This document shows, one piece after another, positions 44,066 to 54,594 of a DNA stretch of 56,207 bases. The notes beneath the pieces were generated by a model that saw only the letters and a program-made list of their open reading frames with translations, had not been told where the DNA came from and did no database searches. Source of the DNA: Kribbella antibiotica. Lineage in GTDB: Bacteria > Actinomycetota > Actinomycetes > Propionibacteriales > Kribbellaceae. A program made the translations under genes and the position numbers. The stretch lies in contig NZ_SMKX01000042.1 in the NCBI RefSeq assembly GCF_004349055.1, forward strand, positions 1-56,207. Direction: 5' to 3'. Each line of letters starts with the position of its first letter. Position 1 is the stretch's first letter.

Positions 44066-46091
44066 CCCGCAGGTCTCTGGACGACTCAGCGCGCCAGGTG
44101 GCGCCGCTGTTGTCGCTGTAGAGGGCTGTTCCGGCTGCGTACGGGTTGGCGTCGTTGTAGGCGAGGCCGTAGCAGCCAGAGGTCGCAGTGCTCTTCACGA
44201 CTACGGCGAACCGCTCGCCCTGGGCGTTGACCGGCAGGGTGATGCGGGACGGCGACCAGCTCACCTCAGACGGCTGTACGACGCGGCTGGCGACCACCTC
44301 GCCGGGGAGTCCGGCTGAGGTGAGTCGGGTGACTTCCAGCGTGAGGGGTGCGTTGGGGTGGCCGGACTGGAAGGTTGTGTAGCTGACGGACTTGAGCGCG
44401 CCGGTGAGGGTTTGGGCGCGGGCGATAGAGCCGGCGATGTCGCAGTAGGTGTGGAAGCCCTCGTCCCCAGTTGAGACGGCGCGACGCTTGGGCACGGTCA
44501 GGTCGTAACGCTTGCCGCACTCCAGGGGTTCTATGGAGCCGTCCGCGCGGAAGCGCAGGGGTTCCCAGTGGTGCTTGGCCAGGGCTTCGTTGGCGGCGCC
44601 GCTGTTCCACAGGTCGCTTTGGTAGAGGTAGGTGCCACCCGGGAGAGCAGCTACATCGGCTGGCTGGCCACCGCAGGAGTTGGTGCTGATCTTCTCGCCG
44701 CGCGGTGTGGTCGGCGGGGTGGCCCAGGCCGACAGGTCGCCGCTGAAATCGTCGGCAAGCAGTACGGCGCCATCCGGCGCAGTCACCCGCACATCGTCGA
44801 ACAGCGCACCCTCACCGTCGTTCTCGCGGAAACCAATCCGGCCGGTCGGGTAGGTCGTATCAGTCGTGGTGTCGACCAGTACGCCGTCCACCCAGGTGCG
44901 AATCGTGGAGCCGCTGACCTGCGTGCGGACCTGATACGACTGACCGCTCACGATCGGCATCGGGGTCTTCACAGTCTCCAGCCGCTGGATCGAGCCATCG
45001 CGATACACGACCTTTGTCAGGTTGCCACCCTCAGCACCTGGATGCGGGTAGTTGCCGAGCAGCCACACATAGCCGGTGGTGGTGCTTGTGGCGCGGAAGG
45101 TCCAGCCAGCCTGTCCATAGCTACCGGTCTGGACTGGCGTCGCGCGGAACGATAGGTCGTAGTCCTGCCAGCCGGCACCCGTCTTGCTCAGGCCGACTCC
45201 TCCCCCGTTGACCGCCAGCGCCTGGTTCTGCAGTCGCCAGGGCGCGTCCGCGGTGCTGCCCTGCCACGGACCGAGAGGACTCGTCGCCCGGAAGTACGAC
45301 GTACCGGTGGTGCAGTAGCCGCAGTTCGGGTCGGAAAGGGTCAGGTAGTAGCTGCCGTCGCGTTTGAACATCGACGGCGCTTCGGTGGACCGCACCCCGA
45401 GCCGCACATGCTGCCCGGTACCAGTCCGGTACGACGCGTCGAGCTTCTCCACGATGATGTCGCCACCGGCACGCCAGTCCGTGTACGCCAAGTACGCCGT
45501 ACCGTCGTCGTCGCGGAACAGGTCATGGTCACCGTTGTTCACGCCCGGCGGAATATCGTTGTTGACGGCAAGCTTCGGCACCGCCTGCTCGGTGAACGGC
45601 CCGGTCGGGCTCGAAGCGGTGAAGACGTGATAGCCGACACCCACGTCGTACGAGTTGATCCAGAGCACGTACTTGCCGGTGGCCGCGTTGTGGAGAACGT
45701 GCGGGCGATAACACCCGTACGTCGAACCGTTGCAGCGCTGCTGCCAAGCCGCGGTGGTTCCGTCAAAGAGGAAGCCGTCGTCGGTCCAGTTCCGCAGATC
45801 GGTCGAGCTGTACGACTTGAACCCGCAGAACGGGGTGCCCGGTCGGTTCCACTCGTAGCCGCAGCCGTAGCTCGTCCCGTAGAGGTAGTAGCGCGAACCG
45901 AACTTCTGAATCTCGCCGTCATGAGCGTCCACGGCGTCACCGCCGGGGACGAACCGAACGGTCGGACCGCTCGCATCCCCGTTGATGATCGTGGTGGTTC
46001 CGCCGGGCCGAGCCGAAGCGGCGCTCGGCAGGGCACCCGCAGCGAGCACGCCGATGACTGCCACCAGGGCGAAGATCCGTCGTCGATTCAC
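44058..46091 (-). CDS. Secreted GH43-type glycoside hydrolase, multidomain
   Basis: 677 residues. The signal peptide ends near residue 28 (LPSAASA). The five-bladed propeller GH43 domain spans about 35-300: VDAHDGEIQKFGSRYYLYGT (general base Asp region), CYRPHVLHN, GDHDLFRDDDGTAYLAYTD, and STEAPSMFKRDGSYYLTLSD (Glu, acid). A concanavalin-like middle domain follows (QDYDLSFRATPVQTGSYGQA), then a C-terminal section with beta-sandwich character. It probably removes arabinose, xylose or galactose units from plant polymers. GTG start at 46091; the ribosome site is weak. Confidence 0.87.
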   Translation of the reverse strand: MNRRRIFALVAVIGVLAAGALPSAASARPGGTTTIINGDASGPTVRFVPGGDAVDAHDGEIQKFGSRYYLYGTSYGCGYEWNRPGTPFCGFKSYSSTDLRNWTDDGFLFDGTTAAWQQRCNGSTYGCYRPHVLHNAATGKYVLWINSYDVGVGYHVFTASSPTGPFTEQAVPKLAVNNDIPPGVNNGDHDLFRDDDGTAYLAYTDWRAGGDIIVEKLDASYRTGTGQHVRLGVRSTEAPSMFKRDGSYYLTLSDPNCGYCTTGTSYFRATSPLGPWQGSTADAPWRLQNQALAVNGGGVGLSKTGAGWQDYDLSFRATPVQTGSYGQAGWTFRATSTTTGYVWLLGNYPHPGAEGGNLTKVVYRDGSIQRLETVKTPMPIVSGQSYQVRTQVSGSTIRTWVDGVLVDTTTDTTYPTGRIGFRENDGEGALFDDVRVTAPDGAVLLADDFSGDLSAWATPPTTPRGEKISTNSCGGQPADVAALPGGTYLYQSDLWNSGAANEALAKHHWEPLRFRADGSIEPLECGKRYDLTVPKRRAVSTGDEGFHTYCDIAGSIARAQTLTGALKSVSYTTFQSGHPNAPLTLEVTRLTSAGLPGEVVASRVVQPSEVSWSPSRITLPVNAQGERFAVVVKSTATSGCYGLAYNDANPYAAGTALYSDNSGATWRAESSRDLRVN

Positions 46092-46127
46092 CCGACCGAC
46101 GGTGGGCCCCGTGGCGTGCTGGGGTCA

Positions 46128-46157
46128 ACGTCCCTGACCGGCATCGGCCAGGGACGT
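46128..46157 (-). terminator. Hairpin after the inositol operon
   Basis: Arms ACGTCCCTGACCG (46128-46140) and 46145-46157 pair with one mismatch around the 4-base loop GCAT, 31 bases after the mmsA stop. No T tract. It separates the inositol operon from the GH43 gene, which starts 36 bases further on. Confidence 0.6.
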
Positions 46158-46188
46158 GTTTGGCTACCGAATCAGTCGCCGGTCGGGC

Positions 46189-47691
46189 TCAGTCTCCAGT
46201 AGGGAAGCCTAGGTTGATCCCACCGTGGCTCGGGTCGAGCCAGCGCGAGGTGACGACCTTGGTGCGGGTGAAGAAGTGCACCCCGTCCATCCCATGCGCG
46301 TGGGTGTCGCCGAACAGCGAGTTCTTCCAGCCGCCGAACGAGTAGTAGGCCATCGGAACCGGGATCGGGACGTTGATCCCGACCATGCCGACCTCGACCT
46401 CGTTCTGGAACCGGCGGGCCGCCCCACCGTCGTTGGTGAAGATCGCCGTGCCGTTGCCGTACGGGTTCGAGTTCACCAGCTCGAGCGCTGCGTCGTACGA
46501 CGGGAGCCGGAGCACCGACAGCACCGGGCCGAAGATCTCGTCGGTGTAGATCGACATCTCCGGAGTCACCTTGTCGAACAGGGTCGGACCAAGCCAGAAG
46601 CCGTCGGAACCACCGTCGAACTCACCGGCGCGACCGTCGACCACCAGCTCCGCCCCCTCCTCGACACCGGCCGCCACGTACCCGGAGACCTTGTCGCGGT
46701 GCAGGCCGGTCACCAGCGGACCCATGTCGGCGGCGCGCGTGCCGTCGCCGGTCTTGAGCTTCGCCATCCGCTCGGTGATCTTCGCGATCAGCTCGTCGGC
46801 GATCGGCTCGACCGCAACCAGCGCCGAGATCGCCATACAGCGCTCGCCGGCCGAGCCGAAGCCGGCGTTCACCGCGGCGTCGGCGGCCAGGTCGAGATCC
46901 GCGTCGGGCAGCACGATCATGTGGTTCTTCGCGCCGCCGAGGGCCTGCACCCGCTTGCCGTTCTTGGTGCCGTTCTCGTAGACATACTTGGCGATCGGCG
47001 TCGAACCGACGAACGAGACCGACTTGATGTCCGGGTGCTCGAGCAGCCGGTCGACGGCCTCCTTGTCACCGTGCAGCACGTTCACGACGCCGTCCGGCAG
47101 ACCGGCCTCTTTCCAGAGCTCGGCCATCGCGTTCGCCGCCGACGGGTCCTTCTCGGACGGCTTGATCACCACGCTGTTGCCGCAGGCGACCGCGAGCGGC
47201 ACGAACCACATCGGCACCATGGCCGGGAAGTTGAACGGCGAGATGACCGCGCTGACGCCGAGCGGCTGGCGGATCGAGTACACGTCGACCTTGGTCGAGA
47301 CGCCCTCGCTGAAGCCGCCCTTGAGCAGATGCGGGATGCCACACGCGAACTCGACCACCTCAAGACCGCGGGTGACCTCGCCCAGGGCGTCGGACAGCAC
47401 CTTGCCGTGCTCGGCCGTGATGAGCGCAGCGATCTCTTCCTTGCGCTCGTTCACCAGCTGGCGGTACGCGAACAGGACCTGGGTGCGCTTGGTCAGCGAG
47501 GTCTGCGCCCACGCCTTCGACGCATCGTGGGCGACCTTCACCACCTCGTCGACGGTCGCGGCCGAGGCCAGGTCGAGCTCGCCGCTGACCTCGCCGGTGG
47601 CCGGGTTGTAGACCTTGCTGGTCCGCTCGGCGACACCGGTCCACGAGCTGCCGCCGACCAGATGGGTGATGCGCTTGATCTCAGTACTCAC
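46189..47691 (-). CDS. mmsA: CoA-acylating methylmalonate/malonate-semialdehyde dehydrogenase
   Basis: 500 residues, aldehyde dehydrogenase fold, tetrameric and cytosolic. It converts malonate semialdehyde to acetyl-CoA and CO2 with NAD and CoA, the last step of inositol breakdown (IolA role), and can also serve valine breakdown. Signature SPFNFPAMVPMWFVPLA, the nucleotide loop VSFVGSTPIAKYVYE and the active Cys in GSAGERCMAIS are present. GTG at 47691 has AAGGA 6 bases upstream. It follows iolG after 36 bases. Confidence 0.95.
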   Translation of the reverse strand: MSTEIKRITHLVGGSSWTGVAERTSKVYNPATGEVSGELDLASAATVDEVVKVAHDASKAWAQTSLTKRTQVLFAYRQLVNERKEEIAALITAEHGKVLSDALGEVTRGLEVVEFACGIPHLLKGGFSEGVSTKVDVYSIRQPLGVSAVISPFNFPAMVPMWFVPLAVACGNSVVIKPSEKDPSAANAMAELWKEAGLPDGVVNVLHGDKEAVDRLLEHPDIKSVSFVGSTPIAKYVYENGTKNGKRVQALGGAKNHMIVLPDADLDLAADAAVNAGFGSAGERCMAISALVAVEPIADELIAKITERMAKLKTGDGTRAADMGPLVTGLHRDKVSGYVAAGVEEGAELVVDGRAGEFDGGSDGFWLGPTLFDKVTPEMSIYTDEIFGPVLSVLRLPSYDAALELVNSNPYGNGTAIFTNDGGAARRFQNEVEVGMVGINVPIPVPMAYYSFGGWKNSLFGDTHAHGMDGVHFFTRTKVVTSRWLDPSHGGINLGFPTGD

Positions 47692-47727
47692 AACGATTCC
47701 TTTCAAGCTTCAGCTTGGGCTTCGGCC

Positions 47728-48746
47728 TCAGCCGAGGACTGCCTGACGGTCGGCAAGGTCGACGGTGACGGGCCGGCCGGTGCTCAGCGAAGCGACCCCG
47801 GCCTCACAGACAGCAGCTGCGGCATAGCCGTCCCACGCGCTCGGGCCGTCGATCTCACCGCGGCCCACGGCCTCGACCCAGCGCTGCACCTCGATGTCGT
47901 ACGCCCGGTCGAACCGGATCCGGAAGTCGGCCGGCATCGCACCACCCCAGTGTCCGGCAGCGCGCGTGAGCACGCCCGAGCCGAGACCGATGGTCGCGCT
48001 CCCGCGCTCCGCGACGGCTTCACAACGCACTTCGTAACCGACCTGGAAGTTCACGAACACCTCGACGTCGGCCATCGAACCGTTCGCCATCTCGAACACC
48101 GCGAACTGCGGATCGAGCACGCCCTCCGGTACGGCGCTGGTCGGCTTCGGCGCATGCACCGTGATGGTGCTGATCTCGGAGTCGAGCAACCAGCGCGCGA
48201 CGTCGACCTCGTGCACCATCGAGTCCCGCACGATCATCTCGCTGCGGAACCCCGGGCCGTTGGCCTTGTTGCGGTGCACGTTGTGCAGCAACAGTGGCCG
48301 GCCGAGCTCCCCTGAGTCGAGCAGCTCCTTGAGAGCGGCGTACTCAGGATCGAAACGACGCATGAAGCCGACCTGGATGAGCTGCTTGCCGAGCTTGTGC
48401 TCGGCCTCGACGACCTGCAGCGAAGACGCCGCATCCATCGTCAACGGCTTCTCGCACAGCACCGGTTTGCCGTGCTCCAGGCAGGCGAACAACTGGTCGG
48501 CGTGTGCGAACCCCGGTGACGCAAGGATCACCGCATCCACGTCCCGCGCGCCGATCAGCGCCAGCGGATCCGCGACCACCTGCACGGGGCCGGCCGCCGA
48601 CAAGCGGGTGGCCAGCTCCTCGGCGCGGGCGGTGTCGGGGTCCGACACCGCCACCAGCCGGGCACCGGAGATGTGCCGCACGATCCGCTCGGCGTGGTCG
48701 GCGCCCATCGCGCCCACCCCGACGATGCCGATCCGCAGATCGCTCA

Positions 48747-48747
<1 letters not shown>
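47728..48747 (-). CDS. iolG: Inositol 2-dehydrogenase
   Basis: 339 residues. It oxidises myo-inositol to 2-keto-inositol (scyllo-inosose) with NAD, the first step of the pathway. RIGIVGVGAMGADHAERI is the Rossmann loop, CEKPLTMD the Glu-Lys-Pro motif, and MVHEVDVARWLL holds the catalytic Asp/His region. It fits IolG length. ATG at 48747 overlaps the ABC ATPase stop by one base (TAATG). The assignment rests on family motifs and operon context; a related scyllo- or chiro-inositol specificity is possible. Confidence 0.9.
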
Positions 48748-49609
<862 letters not shown>

Positions 49610-49613
<4 letters not shown>

Positions 49614-50656
49614 CGTGCCTCCGCCCGGTTCTTCACCATCAGGTTGACGATCGTGGCCAGCAGCAACATCGTCCCGAGGAACGCCTTGAACCAGTCCGGA
49701 TTCCAGCCGGCGTACACGACGCCGAGCTGCACCATGCCGAAGATCAAGGCACCGACCGCGCCCCCGACCACCGAGCCGTAGCCACCGGTGAGCAGGCAGC
49801 CGCCGACCACCGCGGCGATGATGAAGACGAACTCCTTGCCGACACCTTCGCCGGACTGCACCACGCCGTTCTGCACGAACAGCAGCTGCATCCCGGCGAA
49901 CCAGGCAAAGAACCCGACCGCCATGAAGAGGCCGATCTTCACCTTCTTCACCGGCACGCCGACCGCACGGGCCGCCGCGGCGTCACCGCCGACCGCGAAG
50001 ATCCAGTTACCGATCTGCGTCTTCAGCAGCACCCAGGCGGCGATCGCGACGAACAGGATCCACCACAGGATGATGATCTTGATCGTCACCCCGCCGAGGT
50101 GGATCTCCGATGCGAAGATCCATTGCGCGGTGCGGAATCCGTCCATGTCGCTGATCGAGTTCGAGGCGACGGCACCCGAGGTCAAGCGGGTGACGGCGAT
50201 GTTCAGTCCCTGCAGGATGAAGAAGGTGCCCAGCGTCACCAGGAAGCTGGGCAAACCGGTCCGCATCAGGAGCCAGCCGTTGAACGCACCGACCGCCAGC
50301 GAGACGACCAGCGCCAGCAGGATGCCGACCCAGACGTTCACGCTGAGCTGATAGGCGAACAGGCCGGCGGTCAGGCCGGAGGTCGTCACCGCGACTCCGG
50401 CCGACAGGTCGAACTCGCCGCCGATCATCAGCAGCGCGACCGGCACCGCCATCACTCCGACCAACGCGGCTTGGTACAAGATCGTGCCGGTGTTGTTGAT
50501 GTCGCGGAACGGCGGCGCCGCGATCAGGAAGAACACCAGGATGACCGCTGCGCCGACCAGCGATCCGATCTCGGGCCGGCTGAGCAGCCGCGCCCCGACC
50601 GACCGGGCCGCGACCCGGTCGTCGGCCGTGGTGGGTGAAGTGATGCTCGATGCCAT
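49610..50656 (-). CDS. Sugar ABC transporter permease (inositol uptake)
   Basis: 348 residues, about ten membrane helices, RbsC-like. GGEFDLSAGVAVTTSGLTAG and GAFNGWLLMRTGLPSFLVTL are the usual branched-chain/ribose permease motifs, with AVGGDAAAARAVGVPVKKVK as the ATPase-contact loop. Start 9 bases after the binding-protein stop. It forms the channel for the substrate delivered by the binding protein. Confidence 0.94.
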
Positions 50657-50665
50657 AGCGCTACC

Positions 50666-51661
50666 TCAGCGGGTCCCGGCCGCGGCGTACTTGGCGACGG
50701 CCTCGATGTTCGTCTTGTCGATGAAGGCCGGGCCGGTCAGGGTGGCCTCGCCACCGCCGATGGTGTCGCCGTTGGTCTTGTTCAGCCAGATCGCGTCCAC
50801 CGCGAGGTAGCCCTGCAGGTACGGCTGCTGGTCGACGGCGAACTGGACGGAGCCGTCCTGGACGGCCTTGGCCATCTCCTTGCTCATGTCGAAGCTGCCG
50901 ATCTTGGCTGCGGAACCGGCGGTCTTGGCTGCCTTCGCCGCGGTCAGTGCGATCCCGGCGTTCAGCGCGACCACGTAGTCGGCCGTCTTGTCCTGCTGCA
51001 GCTTCGCGGTCAGCGTCGCCTCGGTCCCCGGCTGGTCGGTGCCGTTGACGTTGACGTTCTCGACGTTGCCGAACTTGTCCTTGATGCCCTGGCAGCGGCC
51101 CTCGAGGCTGACGTTGCCCTGCTCGTGGATGACGCAGAGGACCTTCTTCGCGCCGAGTTGCTTGAGCTTCTCGCCGGTCGCCTCGCCGGCAATCTTCTCG
51201 TCCTGGCCGAAGTACCCGATCGCGCCGGTCGACTTCCAGGTGTCCAGACCACCGTTCAGGATCGTCACCGGGATACCGGCGGCGATGGCCTTCTTGACGT
51301 TCGGGATCACCGCGTCAGGCTTGTTCAGCGTGACGGCGATCCCGTCGACCTTGGCGTCGATCGCGGTCTGCACCAGGTTGGCCTGAGCGGCGCCGTCGGG
51401 GTCGGAGGAGTACTGCAGTTCGATGTTGTCCTTCTGGGCGGCCGCCTCGGCACCCCGCCGGACGATGTCCCAGAAGGTGTCACCGGGCCCCGAGTGGGTG
51501 ATCAGTGCGACCTTCATCCGCGGCGTGTTCGCGACGTTGCCACTGCCGCCGCTCGTCTTCTGCTCCTCCTGTTTGCCCCCGGAGGAACTGCACGCGGCGA
51601 GCGCCGCGACGAGCACGAACGCCGCGCCCGCGGCCACTGCCTTCTTGTGCCACCGAACCAT
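50666..51661 (-). CDS. Sugar ABC binding lipoprotein (inositol uptake)
   Basis: 331 residues, cluster-B (ribose/inositol-type) periplasmic-binding fold anchored by lipid at Cys24 (LVAALAAC). MKVALITHSGPGDTFWDIVR, DGIAVTLNKPDAVIPNVKKA and IGSFDMSKEMAKAVQDGSVQ are typical. The ATG at 51661 follows GGAG. A 132-base gap after iolD with a small hairpin separates it from the catabolic genes, which may allow higher or separate expression. The substrate, myo-inositol, is inferred from the operon. Confidence 0.92.
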   Translation of the reverse strand: MVRWHKKAVAAGAAFVLVAALAACSSSGGKQEEQKTSGGSGNVANTPRMKVALITHSGPGDTFWDIVRRGAEAAAQKDNIELQYSSDPDGAAQANLVQTAIDAKVDGIAVTLNKPDAVIPNVKKAIAAGIPVTILNGGLDTWKSTGAIGYFGQDEKIAGEATGEKLKQLGAKKVLCVIHEQGNVSLEGRCQGIKDKFGNVENVNVNGTDQPGTEATLTAKLQQDKTADYVVALNAGIALTAAKAAKTAGSAAKIGSFDMSKEMAKAVQDGSVQFAVDQQPYLQGYLAVDAIWLNKTNGDTIGGGEATLTGPAFIDKTNIEAVAKYAAAGTR

Positions 51662-51686
51662 GACTCCAACCAGCCTTTCAGATGTT

Positions 51687-51703
51687 CCGCGGTCGACCCG
51701 CGG
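51687..51703 (-). promoter_or_regulatory. Intercistronic hairpin before the binding-protein gene
   Basis: CCGCGG at 51687-51692 and again at 51698-51703 (a self-complementary word) gives a 6-7 bp stem with loop TCGAC, 25 bases before the binding-protein ATG. Such hairpins often stabilise message 3' parts or trim iolD message. Confidence 0.35.
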
Positions 51704-51793
51704 AGAGTTGCGTTGGGACCAGCGAGTTTCACACTCTGCTGGCCATCACACCGATACGCCACCCCCGTGGGATCTCAGATCGGCCGCGATGTG

Positions 51794-53704
51794 TCAGTTG
51801 CCTTCAACCGGTGCCAGGTAAGTGTGCTGAGCCTTCTTGCTCTCCTCGTACGCCGCAGCGGCGGCCTGTGTCGACTGCAGCTCGGAGACCTCGCTCACCG
51901 GCACGTCCCACCAGGCCTCGCTGTCCGGCGCACCGATCAGCGGGTCGGTGGTGACGTGGATCGCGATCGGTCCGGTCGCCGCCTTCGCGGTGTGGATCGC
52001 CTTCTCCAGCTCGTCCCGGCTGTGCACGTCGAGCACCTCGATCCCGAAGCTGCGCACATTCGCCGCGAGATCGACCGGAACGTAGCCGCCGTCGAGGCGG
52101 CCGTCACTACTGCGCTTGCGATACGACGTCCCGAACCGTTGCGAACCGAGTGATTCCGACAGCGCGCCGATCGAGGCGAAGCCGTGGTTCTGCACCAGGA
52201 CCACGATGATCTTGAGGTCTTCCTGGACCGCGGTGGCCAGCTCGCTCGACATCATCAGATACGACCCGTCGCCGACCATGACGAAGACATCGCGCTCGGG
52301 CGCACCGAGGCGAACACCCAGACCACCGGCGATCTCGTAACCCATGCAGGAGAAGCCATATTCGACGTGGTATCCCTTCGGGTCGCGAGTCCGCCAGAGT
52401 TTGTGCAGGTCGCCCGGCATCGAACCGGCTGCACACACGACTACATCAGATGGCGCCGACAATTCGTTGACGGCACCGAGAACCTGGCCCTGGGTGAGCA
52501 CGCCTTCGGCCAGCTTCCCGGTCACCTCGGCCGGGGGGTTGTAATGTGCCGAGACAGTTCCGTCCCAGTTCCTTGTGAGTTCCGTGGCCTTGGCTGTGTA
52601 CTTGGTGTCCACGGACCAGTCACCGAGCGCGGAGCCCAAGGAAACAAGGGCCTCCCGTGCATCCGCGACGAGAGGAAGGCCGGCATGTTTACCACTGTCG
52701 AAGCGCGCCACGTTGATGTTCAGGAACCGCACGGCCGGGTTGGCGAAGGCGGTCCGGGAGGCGGTGGTGAAGTCGCTGTAGCGTGTGCCGATCCCGATCA
52801 CCAGGTCGGCTTCGCGGGCCAGCGCGTTCGCTGCCGTCGTGCCGGTCGAGCCGACCGCACCCATCGACTGCGGGTGATCGTAGGTCAGCGATCCCTTACC
52901 TGCCTGGGTTTCTGCCACCGGGATTCCGGTCGCCTCGGCGAAGGCGCGCAGCGCGTCCTCGGCGCCGGAGTAGTGCACGCCGCCACCAGCGACGATCAGC
53001 GGCCGCTGCGCGGACCGTAGGAGATCTACCGCCTTGTCGACAATTGATGCTTCCGGCAACGGGCGCGCGACGTACCAGGTGCGCTCGGCGAAGAGCTCCT
53101 CCGGCCAGTCGTAGGCCTCGGCCTGGACATCCTGCGGCAGGGCGAGTGTCACCGCGCCGGTCTCGACCGGATCGGTGAGCACGCGCATCGCGTTCATTAG
53201 TGCCGACGGCAACTGCTCGGGTCGCCAGACGCGATCGAAGTACTTGGAGACCGGGCGGAAGGCATCGTTGACGGAGACGTCACCGGCGCCAAAGCTCTCC
53301 AGCTCCTGCAGCACGGGGGTCGCCACCCGGGTTGCGAACACATCCGAAGGGAGGATCAGGACCGGGAGCCGATTGATCGTCGCGAGGGCCGCGCCGGTCA
53401 CCATGTTGGTCGAGCCCGGACCCACGCTCGCCGTGCAGGCGTAGGTCTGCAGCCGATCCCGGGTGCGAGCAAACGCAGTTGCCGTGTGCACCATGGCCTG
53501 CTCGTTGCGGGACAGGATGTAGGGCAGCGCCGTCGGGTCCTCGAGCTCGGCCTGCAGCAGTGCCTGGCCGATGCCGGCAACGTTCCCGTGCCCGAAGATG
53601 CCCAGAGTGCCGGCGATCAGCCGCTGCCGAACGCCGTCGCGCTCCGAGTACTGGACGCTCAGGAATCGCACCAGCGCCTGCGCGACCGTGAGACGCACCG
53701 TCAT
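51794..53704 (-). CDS. iolD: 3D-(3,5/4)-trihydroxycyclohexane-1,2-dione acylhydrolase
   Basis: 636 residues, thiamine-diphosphate enzyme. It opens the ring of the diketo intermediate to 5-deoxy-glucuronate. N-terminal GTLGIFGHGNVAGIGQALLQ, a middle domain with ETQAGKGSLTYDHPQSMGAV, and the ThDP motif GDGSYLMMSSELATAV followed by VQNHGFASIG are diagnostic. Its ATG overlaps the iolB stop (ATGA). No iolE (the dehydratase that makes its substrate) is in the window. Confidence 0.95.
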   Translation of the reverse strand: MTVRLTVAQALVRFLSVQYSERDGVRQRLIAGTLGIFGHGNVAGIGQALLQAELEDPTALPYILSRNEQAMVHTATAFARTRDRLQTYACTASVGPGSTNMVTGAALATINRLPVLILPSDVFATRVATPVLQELESFGAGDVSVNDAFRPVSKYFDRVWRPEQLPSALMNAMRVLTDPVETGAVTLALPQDVQAEAYDWPEELFAERTWYVARPLPEASIVDKAVDLLRSAQRPLIVAGGGVHYSGAEDALRAFAEATGIPVAETQAGKGSLTYDHPQSMGAVGSTGTTAANALAREADLVIGIGTRYSDFTTASRTAFANPAVRFLNINVARFDSGKHAGLPLVADAREALVSLGSALGDWSVDTKYTAKATELTRNWDGTVSAHYNPPAEVTGKLAEGVLTQGQVLGAVNELSAPSDVVVCAAGSMPGDLHKLWRTRDPKGYHVEYGFSCMGYEIAGGLGVRLGAPERDVFVMVGDGSYLMMSSELATAVQEDLKIIVVLVQNHGFASIGALSESLGSQRFGTSYRKRSSDGRLDGGYVPVDLAANVRSFGIEVLDVHSRDELEKAIHTAKAATGPIAIHVTTDPLIGAPDSEAWWDVPVSEVSELQSTQAAAAAYEESKKAQHTYLAPVEGN

Positions 53705-54594
53705 GACTCTTCTCCTCCGAAAGGCAGCCGTGGATCAATCTGCTGGTTCGCCCACAGCTCGCGAACCCAACCGTGCTGGGGATCGTCGGTGATCAGCCAC
53801 TCGCGCTCCACGCCCGGGCCGGCCATCACGTTCAGGTAGTACATGTCATAGCCAGGAGGCGCCATCGCAGGACCATGCCACCCATGAGGCACCAGGACCA
53901 GATCGCCGTTGCGGACCTCGGCAAGCACGTCGATCGGCCGGTCCTCCGTGCCGTAGACCCGCTGATAACCGATCGGGTCGTTGCCCTTGGCACCTAGTGG
54001 GGCGGCGTCGGAGAGCTGGAGCTCGAAGTAGTAGATCTCCTCGAGGACGCTTTCCTTGCCAGGCTTGTGCTCGTCGTGCTTGTGCGGCGGGTACGACGAC
54101 CAGTTCCCGGCCGGGGTCAGCACCTCACAGGCGATGATCGAGTCGGCGTCGAGGACACCCGGCGTGCCGAAGTTGCGGACCTGACGGGAGGAGACACCCG
54201 CACCGCGGAGTTCGGACTCGACCTGCTCGGTGCCGATCCGGCGGAACGGATAGTCGTTCGCGGCCTTCGCGTGCGGGAAAGCGATGCGTGCTCCCCCGGC
54301 GCTCTGGACCGCGACGGTGGTTCCGCGCGGGACATAGGCGAGGTCGGTCGGTCCGGCGAAGACGTCGGCCCGGCCGCCGAGCGGGATCGTTTCGCCATCG
54401 ACAACGACCTCGGCTGATCCGCTGAGCGGAAGCACGAGGTATTCGCAGTCGTTGGTGTCGAACTCGACCGATTGCCCGGGGCGGAGCGTGGCGACGTACA
54501 GACCGCTGTACTCCCAGTCCTTGTCGCCGGGGGTCACGGCCACGTCGAAGCCATCGCGTGCGGTGCTACCGGCCGGCTTGAACCACTCCGTCAT
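53701..54594 (-). CDS. iolB: 5-deoxy-glucuronate isomerase
   Basis: 297 residues, double cupin. It converts 5-deoxy-glucuronate to 2-deoxy-5-keto-gluconate. NWSSYPPHKHDEHKPGKE holds the metal-binding His residues and Glu, and DLVLVPHGWHGPAMAPPGYD is the second cupin motif, as in IolB. The ATG overlaps the stop of the aldolase-domain gene (ATGA), and the stop overlaps iolD. Cytosolic. Confidence 0.95.
   Translation of the reverse strand: MTEWFKPAGSTARDGFDVAVTPGDKDWEYSGLYVATLRPGQSVEFDTNDCEYLVLPLSGSAEVVVDGETIPLGGRADVFAGPTDLAYVPRGTTVAVQSAGGARIAFPHAKAANDYPFRRIGTEQVESELRGAGVSSRQVRNFGTPGVLDADSIIACEVLTPAGNWSSYPPHKHDEHKPGKESVLEEIYYFELQLSDAAPLGAKGNDPIGYQRVYGTEDRPIDVLAEVRNGDLVLVPHGWHGPAMAPPGYDMYYLNVMAGPGVEREWLITDDPQHGWVRELWANQQIDPRLPFGGEES

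Noticed and set aside
46225..48315. 696-codon plus-strand open frame over mmsA and iolG
   Set aside because: His/Arg/Asp-rich shadow of two well-conserved enzymes; no ribosome site or recognisable domain.
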